A stretch of 64,000 bases of DNA from Siminovitchia acidinfaciens (GTDB lineage Bacteria; Bacillota; Bacilli; Bacillales; Bacillaceae_C), in assembly GCF_003605385.1 (NCBI RefSeq), contig NZ_QYTV02000003.1:186001-250000 (forward strand), given 5' to 3'. The notes beneath the pieces were generated by a model. That model worked only from the letters and a program-made list of their open reading frames with translations, had not been told where the DNA came from and ran no database searches. Made by a program: the position numbers and the translations under genes. Numbering within the stretch: position 1 is the first letter of the stretch; every line of letters starts with the position of its first letter. Shown here piece by piece: positions 15,478-24,014 of the stretch.

Positions 15478-15903
15478 ATGAAGAATAAAACTAACCTGAA
15501 AACTATAAACTGGAGTATTTTAATAATAGTTGTATTAACGGCGGTTATTACTGCAATTATCACACTATATGACCTATACAATACACCTGCCTTTGGTGAA
15601 GATGCACAGTCTCGTGCGGGATTCCGATGGGGGACACTCCATATTATTATCTCGATAGCCATACTGATCATTTCCGTTTTTTTAGCAATTGGTTGGAAAC
15701 GTTTATTCCCGTTTAACGTTCCTATTTCTATCATTCTGGTTGGTTTTTGTTATGTATTATTTTTTCTTACATTTACAATTGGATGGGTCGGAATACAGGG
15801 CATGCTTGGCTTCCTTATCGCTTTCCTAATAGGAGTGATTTTAATAATTTCTTATTCAATTTCTTTTCTTATTCAACGTCGCAATGCTACAAATAAAAGG
15901 TAA
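15478..15903 (+). CDS. Four-helix hypothetical membrane protein
   Basis: 141 residues. Four hydrophobic segments (about 13-32, 50-70, 78-100, 105-131) with a short basic C-terminus; the first loop (YDLYNTPAFGEDAQSRAGFRW) is probably outside. A GGGAGGGAG-type site precedes ATG 15478 (spacing about 12). No family is recognised. It lies inside the tRNA-Val-bounded segment, flanked by about 250-base gaps without supported genes. Confidence 0.6.
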   Translation: MKNKTNLKTINWSILIIVVLTAVITAIITLYDLYNTPAFGEDAQSRAGFRWGTLHIIISIAILIISVFLAIGWKRLFPFNVPISIILVGFCYVLFFLTFTIGWVGIQGMLGFLIAFLIGVILIISYSISFLIQRRNATNKR

Positions 15904-16180
15904 CCATTTGAATTACTTCCTTATATGCTAATGGATAGCAAGATTTATTGACCCTGTATGTCATGGACAGCTTTTTTAAAGTAACGGGGCAGCATCCCTG
16001 TTTTAAGTTTGTGAAAAAAATGTACTTAAACTATCGGGGGCTTTAGCACAATAACTATAGATCAATATTTAAATTTTTGGATCTTCAGCAATCGGGCGCT
16101 AAAAAGGAGTGAGAATATTCCGTTATTAGCTCATTGATCCATTTTGTTAACAGGTTATGATTTAAAGGGAGGTTACTATT

Positions 16181-16447
16181 CTGAATAAGAAAAAAACAAA
16201 GAATATATTAGGGGCACTATCAATATTAACCGTGCTAATAAGTATAATTTTTTTCTTTGTAATAAGAGGGCCTAATGCAAATTTGACTTTGATTATAAGC
16301 GTGTTTACTGTGCTTTCTGGACTCGGAGTTATTTTTGCTATAATATCTAAAAAACTGTGGTTTATTATAACAGGAATTATACTAAATGGCGCAGTGTTAG
16401 TATTAGCTTATTTTCTTTTACTTGCATTCGGAATTAGTGAACAATAA
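16181..16447 (+). CDS. Three-helix hypothetical membrane protein with a non-ATG start
   Basis: The in-frame codons before GTG 16232 remain open and reach CTG 16181, which is 8 bases past AAAGGGAGG. Starting there gives 88 residues with a basic N-terminus (NKKKTKN) before the first membrane helix, as expected for topology, so CTG (or ATT 16178) is preferred to GTG 16232, which would cut the first helix. Three hydrophobic segments at about 10-27, 34-53 and 60-82. No family is recognised. Confidence 0.55.
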   Translation: MNKKKTKNILGALSILTVLISIIFFFVIRGPNANLTLIISVFTVLSGLGVIFAIISKKLWFIITGIILNGAVLVLAYFLLLAFGISEQ

Positions 16448-16533
16448 AAACTACTCAATAAACGGCGCGATTGTTGAAGAAGAGTATGTCATAAAATAAT
16501 TCCGCAATATTTTCCGATGGCCCTTAAAAATGA

Positions 16534-16560
16534 AAACCCCTCTGAAGAGAGGGTTTTTTT
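16534..16560 (+). terminator. Terminator
   Basis: Stem CCCTCT/AGAGGG extended by A-T pairs, loop GAAG, then seven T. A second hairpin, AAGAGCC/GGCTCTT with a T-run, lies at 16619-16650. Confidence 0.8.
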
Positions 16561-16647
16561 GCCGGCAACTTGCCGACATTTTGACGGCGGGCATCTTAAT
16601 TTACAGTAATATGCAGAATAAGAGCCCATCTAATAGACTGGCTCTTT

Positions 16648-16680
16648 TTTGTTGACGAATTGTTGACCAAACTCGTCAAC
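16648..16680. repeat. TTGACGAATTGTTGAC motif repeated near both att-like sites
   Basis: GTTGACGAATTGTTGAC here also occurs at about 11797-11813, and a shorter inverted version (CTCGTCAACAA) follows. Repeats of this kind next to tRNA att sites commonly bind the arm domain of tyrosine recombinases; this is an inference. Confidence 0.45.
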
Positions 16681-16779
16681 AACGCTCATTTTTAATTGGA
16701 AACAATCGTATTGTCATTTCAAAAACCTTGATATTATTAGGTTTTATAAGGGGTGTTCGTATTTGTTCGGTAAGGGTAT

Positions 16780-16830
16780 GCCACCTTGACAGGGTGGAGG
16801 TCGCTGGTTCAAGCCCAGTCGGAATCACTA
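16780..16830 (+). repeat. 51-bp direct repeat, copy 2 (tRNA-Val 3' fragment)
   Basis: Identical to 11674-11724: anticodon arm, variable loop, T arm and acceptor 3' strand, but no D arm or 5' acceptor strand, so it is not a tRNA gene. A hairpin terminator (AACAGGCGAT/ATCGCCTGTT, about 16834-16872) follows. The 5.1-kb distance to copy 1 defines a candidate inserted segment. Confidence 0.85.
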
Positions 16831-16948
16831 TTCAAACAGGCGATGAACTGTATAAAGGTTTATCGCCTGTTTTATATTTTTATAGAAAGAGCTCAATTCG
16901 TCAGCCTCTATATCAATCGAAAATAATCTAAACTGTATTAATATAAAA

Positions 16949-16983
16949 GCGCCCAATCCCTTGATTATAAAGGGATTGGCGCC
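16949..16983 (-). terminator. Palindrome A (terminator-like)
   Basis: Arms GCGCCCAATCCCTT and AAGGGATTGGCGC with one bulge. On the minus strand it ends with a T-rich tail and follows the tRNA-like relic at 16995. It resembles palindromes at 18708, 21841 and 22839. Confidence 0.65.
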
Positions 16984-16994
16984 TATCTGTTATA

Positions 16995-17026
16995 TCGGGA
17001 TGACAAGATTTGAACCTGCGACTCCC
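16995..17026 (-). pseudogene. tRNA 3'-end relic A
   Basis: Read on the minus strand, this carries a T loop (GGTTCAAAT) and acceptor 3' strand CATCCCGA of a tRNA resembling tRNA-Pro, with one T-stem mismatch. No complementary 5' half is present upstream. About 28 of 32 bases match the relic at 18755. Confidence 0.6.
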
Positions 17027-17051
17027 AGAACCCCTTGCTGATATATTAATT

Positions 17052-17087
17052 AATACATAACAGTTTTATTTCAATTTGTTATGTATT
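17052..17087. terminator. AT-rich hairpin downstream of the carbonic anhydrase gene
   Basis: Eleven-base stem AATACATAACA/TGTTATGTATT. It may end the minus-strand carbonic anhydrase transcript about 100 bases past its stop. Confidence 0.5.
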
Positions 17088-17188
17088 TATTATTGGAATT
17101 TAATAATTTAATATACGAGGATAAAAGGAGAACCTCAACAATTATGCCGGATTCATGAAAGGCCTATTGTGCTTATGCACTTGATACA

Positions 17189-18040
17189 TCATTGTGCAAT
17201 TTCCTTAATGATTTCACGTCCATTTACAGGCTGAACAGGACGTTGGTTATTATGGAAAATTTGCTGAAATGCTTGTATTTGTTCTTTTGACATTTCAATC
17301 GGCTCTTCGAAAACAATCCATTTCACTTTTTCGGTACAAGGTGGTGTCGTTAATGAACCGTTGTAATAGAAGGATGTTTGATTTGAGGGGAGTAAAGCTT
17401 GTAAATCAACAGGTTCTTCTATGGCGATATCGCTTTTTGTTTCACTCTTTGGTAATCTACTCCAAATGGATGCCAATTGTTCGTTTTTTTTTCCAGCTTG
17501 GATCAATAAACCTAGGACGGCAAGCTCACCGTTAGCGTCTTGGTGGACAAGATGCAGTTCCATATCCATTTGTTGACCATTGAATTGGTGCTCGCTTGGT
17601 GTATGGAAATGGAATTGAGCAAGTTTGTATTCTATTCCTTCAACCACAATGCTGTTGCTTGATGTCGCCGGATTTGCCTGTACAGTATGACCGGTATTGA
17701 CTATTGAAAACTGTGTCGGCTCATATTGAAATTCAATATTTTCAAGTTTTGTTTCACTTGTTTCTTCCAGAGATGGTTCGATATTGATCGGTGATTGTTC
17801 ATTTCCTTTCATGCAAGCTGCGTATGCGGAATCCAATTCCCCCCAATGCTCAGGTCCTGTTTCTTCCTCGTAAGACCATTCAGCAGTGGGTGTAACATTT
17901 GACTCTGTTGCACCTTTTTCATTTGCCTCATTTACTTCTTCTTTTTTTGATACTGTTGTTTCTTTCTTTGGTTCTGAGCAAGCTCCCAGTAAAAAGCTTA
18001 ACGATACAATTAAAAATGGATACAATAGACTCTTTTTCAT
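17189..18040 (-). CDS. Alpha-carbonic anhydrase, lipoprotein
   Basis: 283 residues. Signal peptide with lipobox LGAC (Cys21) and a Glu/Lys-rich linker to about 55, then a full alpha-class domain. Zinc ligands are His144 and His146 (FHFHTPSEH) and His163 (ELHLVH); Glu150, the NTGHTVQ motif with His118 and LTTPPCTE are present. Cys76 and the Cys of PPCTE can form the usual disulfide. It interconverts CO2 and bicarbonate on the outer face of the membrane. All catalytic residues are intact. It lies between two tRNA-like relics inside the accessory region, so it may have been acquired. Confidence 0.93.
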   Translation of the reverse strand: MKKSLLYPFLIVSLSFLLGACSEPKKETTVSKKEEVNEANEKGATESNVTPTAEWSYEEETGPEHWGELDSAYAACMKGNEQSPINIEPSLEETSETKLENIEFQYEPTQFSIVNTGHTVQANPATSSNSIVVEGIEYKLAQFHFHTPSEHQFNGQQMDMELHLVHQDANGELAVLGLLIQAGKKNEQLASIWSRLPKSETKSDIAIEEPVDLQALLPSNQTSFYYNGSLTTPPCTEKVKWIVFEEPIEMSKEQIQAFQQIFHNNQRPVQPVNGREIIKEIAQ

Positions 18041-18707
18041 ATTTTGCGAATCCCCTTCTTTCTTCTTTTTTTGTTATCTCTGGCACATAAAATACCATAC
18101 TAAAAAAATAAAAAAACTCAATACAAAGGGGCTTAAATTCCACAATACAGTTAATAATTACTATACGTTTACATATGAAAACGGATGAACATGTGAATTA
18201 TCACTTGGTGCTTAATGACTATTTTACATATTAATAAAAAGTAGCTTTTGTTTCTTTTCAAACTGCAAGAAGCTGATTCTAGACTCCAACATTATCAAAA
18301 AAAATCCCTCCCAATATTCCCCTTAGCATCTCGTTGAACGTTCTTACGTTGTTTACTTAGTTGACTCATAATTATAATTAATGTAGAAAAAACGTTTTTT
18401 AATATCCAATACCATGAAAGATATCAAATTGTATTAAATTAAAGGAAATAATTTCAAAGACCTTTATCATAATGGAGAGATTACATGTTTAACCCTCAAC
18501 CTTTAAACTGCCTTAAGGAAAAACATTTAGAAAAAGTCGAAACTAAAGTGCGTAATAAAATGAAAAAATACTTATTAATCATAACTATGTCGGTGTCCTA
18601 CCGACAAAACGTTGATATTATACATTGAGACGTTTTTAGGAAGTTGATACTCTGATTTTTCCATCAGGTATTCTCAAGGATTGAATTAATTCAGCAAAAA
18701 CAAAAAA

Positions 18708-18745
18708 ACGTTCAACCCATTACAATAAATGAGTTGGACGCTTCT
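18708..18745 (-). terminator. Palindrome B (terminator-like)
   Basis: Arms around CGTTCAACCCATT and AATGAGTTGGACG. On the minus strand a run of seven T follows, so it would end transcription coming from the relic at 18755. Confidence 0.7.
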
Positions 18746-18754
18746 TCTTTCAGA

Positions 18755-18793
18755 TCGGGATGATAGGAATTGAACCTGCGCCCCTGGCATCCC
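18755..18793 (-). pseudogene. tRNA 3'-end relic B
   Basis: On the minus strand: GCAGG, T loop TTCAATT, CCTAT, then acceptor strand CATCCCGA. The T stem still pairs. No 5' half is present. It is related to relic A at 16995 and has the same spacing to a terminator palindrome. Confidence 0.6.
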
Positions 18794-19016
18794 TTGTTAG
18801 AGGTTGCTGTTCAACCTAAATTGAATGATGTAAAATTGATGTGAAAATCTATGTAAGAGCATGAAGTCTTACGATTATACTATTATCGCAATCTCTTATT
18901 TATTCTAGCTGGAAAAGTAGGAGAACTTAAAAGGTATTCCCCTTGTCAAGGGTTGGCTAGACTTGTAGCGAACCAAGAGAAGCATGGTAGATAAAATCAG
19001 AGAGGGTGATAATAAA

Positions 19017-21296
19017 ATGTCAGAAATAAAAGATGAAATCATTTTAAGAGGACTTAAAGAAAATAATTTAAAAAATATAAATTTAAACATACCTAAAGAA
19101 AAAATTATCGTATTCACTGGGCTTTCAGGCTCAGGAAAGAGCTCAGTCGTTTTTGATACATTAGCAACAGAAAGCAGAAGACAAATGACTTTGAACTATC
19201 CTCACTATGTCAGATATCAAATGCCAAGGTACGAAAGGCCCCACGCCGATCTTATGCAAAACTTAAGCCCAGTTGTAGTAGTAGAACAAAGAGCTATAGG
19301 GAGCAATTCCCGCTCAACAGTAGGCACCTATATGGATTTAAACCCATTAATTAGACTTTTGTTCTCAAGAATAGGAAAGCCATCAATAGGTTCTGCCAAC
19401 GACTTTTCGAGCCAAAGTTCTTTAGGCAGATGTCCAGAATGTAGTGGATTTGGGGAGGTCATTGCGCCAGACTTAAATAAGATGATTGATTATAATAAGT
19501 CACTTCGAGAGTATGCAGTGAAATTTAAGCCATTATCGCCTTCGGGTTGGCAGGGCAGATGGATGATGACCGGCGGATTATTCGATCCCGATAAACCGAT
19601 AAAGGACTACTCAGAAGAAGAACACCATCTGCTAATATATGGTCCCCGGGAAGGTGAAAAAGTCTATGCGCCGTTTCACACAAAAAACGGACCTCAGCCT
19701 CATGAATGGGATGGATTATTGCCAAGATTTACGCGCCTTTATATCAATAGAGATATCTCAAGGCTAAAAGAAGTGACCCAAGATGACGTCTTAGCAGTAT
19801 CAACACATTCGTTATGCCCAACCTGCCAAGGGTCAGGGCTAAACCCAAAGGTACTGGAATGTAGAATAAATGGTTTAAATATCGCAGAATACGATCAATT
19901 AGAGCTTACTGAACTACTCGAAGAACTAACGAACATAAAAGTTCCTATGGGAGAATCTATTGCAAAACAAACAATTCCACATCTCACACAACTGGTTGAA
20001 ATGGGATTAGGATATTTGAGTCTTTCAAGAAAAATGGGCACATTGTCCGGCGGCGAAGCTCAAAGGGTAAAAATTGCTCGTCATTTAGGGAGCAGCCTAA
20101 ACAATATTACATATGTTTTCGACGAACCAAGTGCAGGACTCCATCCAGAAGAAGTGGATAGGTTAATACAGATGATGAAAAGTTTAAAAGCTCAACATAA
20201 TACCGTCATTGTTATCGAACACGATTTATCAGTAATAAAAACAGCGGATGAAATAATAGAGATGGGACCAGGAGCAGGTGTTAACGGCGGAAAAGTTGTC
20301 TATCAAGGAAAATTAGAAGGGCTCATAAGCTCTGAAGCCGCAACAACTTTAAACCACAAGCTAAAAATCAACAGAACTCCAAGGGATATAGAAAGTAATT
20401 TTACAATAAAAAGAGCAAGTAACAATAACTTGAAAAATATAAGCGTAAAAATTCCTAGGAATGTCCTAGTCTCTATATGTGGTGTATCTGGTTCAGGAAA
20501 AAGCTCCTTAATGTTGGGAGCATTCCCAGAAAGTTATCCGGAAACCATAATGGTGGGACAAGGAAGCATAGGAACCTCTAACCGGTCGACACTGGCCACA
20601 TATATGGGCATAATGGATGATGTTCGCTCCATATTTTCAAAAGAAACAGGGCAACCGGCAGGTCTGTTCAGCTTTAACTCTTTAGGAGCATGTCCTATCT
20701 GCAAAGGAAAAGGAGTACTAACCCCCGACGTAGCATTTGCAGATCCAGTGACGCTTCCCTGTGAAGCGTGTGGCGGTACGAGATATTCAGACGAAGCCCT
20801 GTCATATCGATATCAAGATAAAAATATAGTAGAGATCTTAAATCTAACTATAGATGAGGCGATAAGCTTTTTTAAAATGCCAAAGATCATAAAAAGAGTG
20901 AATACGCTAAAAGACGTTGGGTTAGGGTATCTAACTCTAGGACAGACAACAAGTTCTCTAAGCGGAGGAGAAACTCAACGTCTAAAACTTGCAAGCCATT
21001 TACAAAAAGAAGGACAAATCTACTTATTAGACGAGCCATCTTTAGGACTCCACACAAAAGATAATGGAAAACTTTTAGATTTATTTCAAGAACTTGTAAA
21101 CAGAGGTAACTCTGTGATAATTATCGAACACAATCTAGATTTTATAGCGGCGAGCGACTGGGTAATAGAATTAGGCCCAGGAGGAGGAAAACAAGGCGGG
21201 CATATTATATTTGAAGGCACACCAGAAGGGATGTTAAATGCAGAAACTTTGACAGCGAAATGGTTAAAGGATGGATTTAGAAAGCAATACAATTAA
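19017..21296 (+). CDS. Short UvrA paralogue (UvrA-like ABC ATPase)
   Basis: 759 residues from ATG 19017 behind GAGAGGGTG; an ATG at 18984 has no ribosome site. Two ABC modules: Walker A GLSGSGKSS (35-43) with signature LSGGEAQRVKIA, and GVSGSGKSS with LSGGETQRLKLA; zinc-binding Cys pairs CPECSGFG, CPTCQGSG, CPICKGKG and CEACGG. It is about 180 residues shorter than true UvrA, chiefly through loss of the UvrB-binding part, like DrrC-type proteins tied to resistance to DNA-binding drugs. It would bind damaged or drug-bound DNA; a role in drug resistance is inferred from relatives. It lies alone in the accessory region. Confidence 0.88.
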   Translation: MSEIKDEIILRGLKENNLKNINLNIPKEKIIVFTGLSGSGKSSVVFDTLATESRRQMTLNYPHYVRYQMPRYERPHADLMQNLSPVVVVEQRAIGSNSRSTVGTYMDLNPLIRLLFSRIGKPSIGSANDFSSQSSLGRCPECSGFGEVIAPDLNKMIDYNKSLREYAVKFKPLSPSGWQGRWMMTGGLFDPDKPIKDYSEEEHHLLIYGPREGEKVYAPFHTKNGPQPHEWDGLLPRFTRLYINRDISRLKEVTQDDVLAVSTHSLCPTCQGSGLNPKVLECRINGLNIAEYDQLELTELLEELTNIKVPMGESIAKQTIPHLTQLVEMGLGYLSLSRKMGTLSGGEAQRVKIARHLGSSLNNITYVFDEPSAGLHPEEVDRLIQMMKSLKAQHNTVIVIEHDLSVIKTADEIIEMGPGAGVNGGKVVYQGKLEGLISSEAATTLNHKLKINRTPRDIESNFTIKRASNNNLKNISVKIPRNVLVSICGVSGSGKSSLMLGAFPESYPETIMVGQGSIGTSNRSTLATYMGIMDDVRSIFSKETGQPAGLFSFNSLGACPICKGKGVLTPDVAFADPVTLPCEACGGTRYSDEALSYRYQDKNIVEILNLTIDEAISFFKMPKIIKRVNTLKDVGLGYLTLGQTTSSLSGGETQRLKLASHLQKEGQIYLLDEPSLGLHTKDNGKLLDLFQELVNRGNSVIIIEHNLDFIAASDWVIELGPGGGKQGGHIIFEGTPEGMLNAETLTAKWLKDGFRKQYN

Positions 21297-21514
21297 AACG
21301 TGCATTTATTATTTGAACTTCCCCAATTCTCGTAGCGGCTGATTAATGCTAATGAAAGATAAAATGCTGTTGTTGGAGTAAACAACTCTAAAAACTCAAT
21401 CCGAACCATTACTGTAAGAAGCAGTTACCCCTTTCCTACTTAAACCGATCAAAACCCAACCCATGTGTTGCCGCAATCACTTACAACGAGACCACTGTTT
21501 CAAGGAGGTAAAGG

Positions 21515-21775
21515 ATGAAAGATTTTGAGGATATAACTGTAAGAGAAGTTAAACAATTACCACAATCTATTACTTGTAATAAATGTGGTAAAAGTAAAAA
21601 AATAACTGGAACAGAACATGAAAGAGAGTTACAATCGGAAGCATTTCCAACAATTAAACTTGTATTTGGGTACGGAAGTAGTTTTGATGAAGAAATTTGG
21701 AACTTTGAACTTTGTGAAAATTGTCTGGTTAAATTTGTAAGGTCATTTATACATCCGCCGAAAATTACTAAATGA
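21515..21775 (+). CDS. Zinc-ribbon hypothetical protein
   Basis: 86 residues behind AAGGAGGT. Two CxxC pairs (CNKCG near 21-25; CENC near 67-70) flank a beta-rich segment LVFGYGSSFDEEIWNFELC, likely a zinc-binding fold. Similar small proteins occur beside toxins and in phage-like islands in Bacillus; no toxin is visible next to this one. Function unknown. Confidence 0.65.
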   Translation: MKDFEDITVREVKQLPQSITCNKCGKSKKITGTEHERELQSEAFPTIKLVFGYGSSFDEEIWNFELCENCLVKFVRSFIHPPKITK

Positions 21776-21840
21776 TTGCTGATAATTATTCACTCTGCTT
21801 TCACCATGATGAAGACTGAACAAAATTTCACAGATTAAAG

Positions 21841-21879
21841 AAGCGCTCATTCCTTAAATATTAAGGGAATGGCGCTTTT
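21841..21879 (+). terminator. Palindrome C (terminator-like)
   Basis: Arms AAGCGCTCATTCCTT and AAGGGAATGGCGCTT with slight mismatch, followed by TTT. It is a member of the same palindrome group as 16949, 18708 and 22839. Confidence 0.65.
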
Positions 21880-21952
21880 AAATTTAGTAGAAGCTATTGG
21901 TATTTCTGACTATGAGTGCTCCCTTTATTAATAAGCCCGAACTACTGAGTCA

Positions 21953-22312
21953 TTAATAGCCTACTTCGACCGATGCGACCACAATGTACATCAAATCGTT
22001 TTTATCGCCTTTTTCCTCAAGGACGATGCCGCTTGTTGTCAGCATTCCACCATCCATAACCTCTACCGATATTTTACCAAATGGCAAAGTCTTTTTCACA
22101 GCATCGATGTCCAGTTTCTCCTTGTCACAGGGAACTGCAAGTTTCACATTTACGATCATATTGTCCAAGCTATTTCCAGGCAACACAGATCGGATCCCCG
22201 GCATCGAATTAAAGTGAATGGCATTCTTTACGGCACGAACCGCTGCTTTCGTAATATCCTGACCATGAACATCAATTCCCATCCCTGTTTCAATGAACAT
22301 TATTTTTTCCAT
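21953..22312 (-). CDS. Lin0512-family protein
   Basis: 119 residues. The chain from MFIETGMGIDVHGQDITKAA through GNSLDNMIVNVKLAVP to MYIVVASVEVGY is typical of the Lin0512 family, small alpha/beta proteins of bacteria and plants whose function is unknown. A GAGGTG-type site (complement of cacctc at 22320-22325) precedes ATG 22312. No obvious operon partner. It lies just inside the third tRNA-Val-like mark. Confidence 0.85.
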   Translation of the reverse strand: MEKIMFIETGMGIDVHGQDITKAAVRAVKNAIHFNSMPGIRSVLPGNSLDNMIVNVKLAVPCDKEKLDIDAVKKTLPFGKISVEVMDGGMLTTSGIVLEEKGDKNDLMYIVVASVEVGY

Positions 22313-22790
22313 ATTTATTTCACCTCGTAATTTAAGTTTGGCATATTTTTCATCTTAAGCCTAGAGTGTTATGCAGGGTCCCTAAAATGTATTACTTTAC
22401 TAAAAACTATAAACCCGTCTATGTGTTTGAAAAGAGTTATTCAAAAGGCTTGTATCATTTAGCGTCTCTTTCGTCTCTATTGAGCTTCATCTGGTTCCAC
22501 AGTGATTACTTTTCTTTCATTTCCTGAAGGTTGCTGTCCATGGCACGGATTTTTACTTGTATTTCCTGTGTCTTGCCAAGATTATTTTTAATTAAAAATT
22601 GATTCTTATATGTTTGATTTGAATGCTTTGTGGTCACTATTTTATCAAATACAAAAGCGAAAACGAAAACTTTTCTAGAGTAGATTTATAATGTTTAAGT
22701 AATGGTGAACATAGGCGTTCAAACTTGATTTAAGATATCAAATGGAATATATTTATACAGGTATTATTACATAAAGCCAATCTTCTGTTT

Positions 22791-22829
22791 CAGGGTGGAG
22801 GAAGCTAGTTCTTTGCAGCTGGAATCACT
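22791..22829 (+). pseudogene. Degenerate tRNA-Val 3' fragment
   Basis: Begins CAGGGTGGAGG and ends GCTGGAATCACT, matching the tRNA-Val 3' half at both ends with a diverged middle (AGCTAGTTCTTTGCA in place of the T arm). It is in the same orientation as the two better copies, so it looks like an older att scar. Confidence 0.55.
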
Positions 22830-22838
22830 GCCTGAAGG

Positions 22839-22880
22839 AAGCGTTCATCCTTGGATCGAGGGGATTGACGCTTCTTTTTT
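22839..22880 (+). terminator. Palindrome D (terminator)
   Basis: Arms around AAGCGTTCATCC and GGGATTGACGCTT, followed by a T-run. It follows the degenerate tRNA-Val fragment directly. Confidence 0.7.
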
Positions 22881-23040
22881 AACCGCTCATCCTTCAATGA
22901 ATATGCTACGGTCGTCGTACAACTTCCTTTAAAACTGAGGTAAAGATGATCCCCGCAATTAACCTTATTTGAGGGACACTTTCAAATTTCTCTAAACGAA
23001 CAAAGAAAAATATTTTAGCAGACGGGTGATTTAAGACATC

Positions 23041-23949
23041 ATGTGGTTTATTTTTTCTATTTTAACGGCTGTCGCCTGGGGAGCAGCAAACCTATTTTAT
23101 AAAAAAGGTTCGGATCCCAGCGATAAATACAGCCACTTAAAGATTGTGACAATGGTTGGCTTTGTTATGGGAATTCATGCGATATCGTATATGTTTATTA
23201 AAGGGGTCAGCTTTGATCCTTTTGATATGATTAGATATTTTCCTGTTTCATTTATGTATATTTTATCGATGACGATCGGTTATATCGGCTTAAGATATAT
23301 TGAATTATCGATAGCTGCTCCGGTTCAAAATTCTTCTGGGGCTGTCAGTGCGCTTTTATTATTTATTTTTTTTCCAAGGGAAATGAGTGTTATAGAAATT
23401 TCCGGAATGATAATTGTTACAGCAGGAGTCATAGGGCTGGCTGTTTTGGAGAAACAGGCTGATACGGCGGCTTTACAAGCAAGCAATCAGGTCGTTGACA
23501 AGAAGTATCAAATTGGGGTTTTGGCGATTACATTTCCGATCCTATACAGCCTGATTGACGGGTTGGGAACATTTGCAGATGGGATATATTTGGATGAATT
23601 AAAGCTTATCAGTGAAGATTCGGCCCTACTGGCCTATGAATTCACCTTCCTTATTGCAGCGATTCTATCTTTTCTGTATTTGAAACTAGTTAAGAAAGAG
23701 AAGTTTGTTATTTTTAAAGAGCGTGATAAAGGATTTGCAGCTATCCTGGAAACTACCGGTCAATTTTTTTATGTATTTGCGATGGCAGGAAATGCGATCA
23801 TTGCGGCACCGCTTATCGCTGCGCATGGAATTTTTTCAGTGATTTTATCCCGTGTTTTCTTAAAAGAAGTATTGAGCGCCCGCCAATATATAATGATAGC
23901 AATTGTCATGCTGGGAATTATATTATTGGGAATAACGGAAGGCGGCTGA
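23041..23949 (+). CDS. DMT-superfamily (EamA-type) permease
   Basis: 302 residues with about ten hydrophobic helices in two repeats; WGAANLFYKKG in the first helix and a second-half repeat ending RVFLKEVLSARQYIMI are typical of EamA transporters. The substrate is unknown; relatives export amino acids or other metabolites. The ribosome site before ATG 23041 is weak (GGGTGATTT). It lies just beyond the accessory region and 65 bases before an NfsA-type oxidoreductase gene. Confidence 0.8.
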   Translation: MWFIFSILTAVAWGAANLFYKKGSDPSDKYSHLKIVTMVGFVMGIHAISYMFIKGVSFDPFDMIRYFPVSFMYILSMTIGYIGLRYIELSIAAPVQNSSGAVSALLLFIFFPREMSVIEISGMIIVTAGVIGLAVLEKQADTAALQASNQVVDKKYQIGVLAITFPILYSLIDGLGTFADGIYLDELKLISEDSALLAYEFTFLIAAILSFLYLKLVKKEKFVIFKERDKGFAAILETTGQFFYVFAMAGNAIIAAPLIAAHGIFSVILSRVFLKEVLSARQYIMIAIVMLGIILLGITEGG

Positions 23950-24014
23950 TTTCTCAAACGTCTTCGATGTTTGGTATGATGAACATATGACAAACGATTG
24001 AAAGGAAGACAGCA

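Larger units (their letters stand above)
18041..19016. other. Long gap between carbonic anhydrase and UvrA-like gene
   Basis: About 975 bases with a divergent promoter region but no strong gene. A 47-codon frame (ATG 18485 to 18628, behind GGAGAG) is possible but has no protein-like signature. Palindrome B and a second tRNA relic lie at 18708-18793. Confidence 0.4.
22313..23040. other. Gap holding the degenerate tRNA-Val fragment
   Basis: About 730 bases with no supported gene. A 43-codon minus frame (22506-22637, GTG start) has protein-like wording but no ribosome site. The tRNA-Val-like relic and palindrome D are at 22791-22874. Confidence 0.4.

Noticed and set aside
16728-16931. 67-codon plus-strand frame across the tRNA-Val fragment
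   Set aside because: It reads through the duplicated tRNA piece (RVEVAGSSPVGIT is a translated T arm) and a terminator hairpin, with no ribosome site.
18485-18628. 47-codon frame upstream of the UvrA-like gene
   Set aside because: Only a weak GGAGAG site; composition is that of random AT-rich DNA and a palindrome lies inside it.
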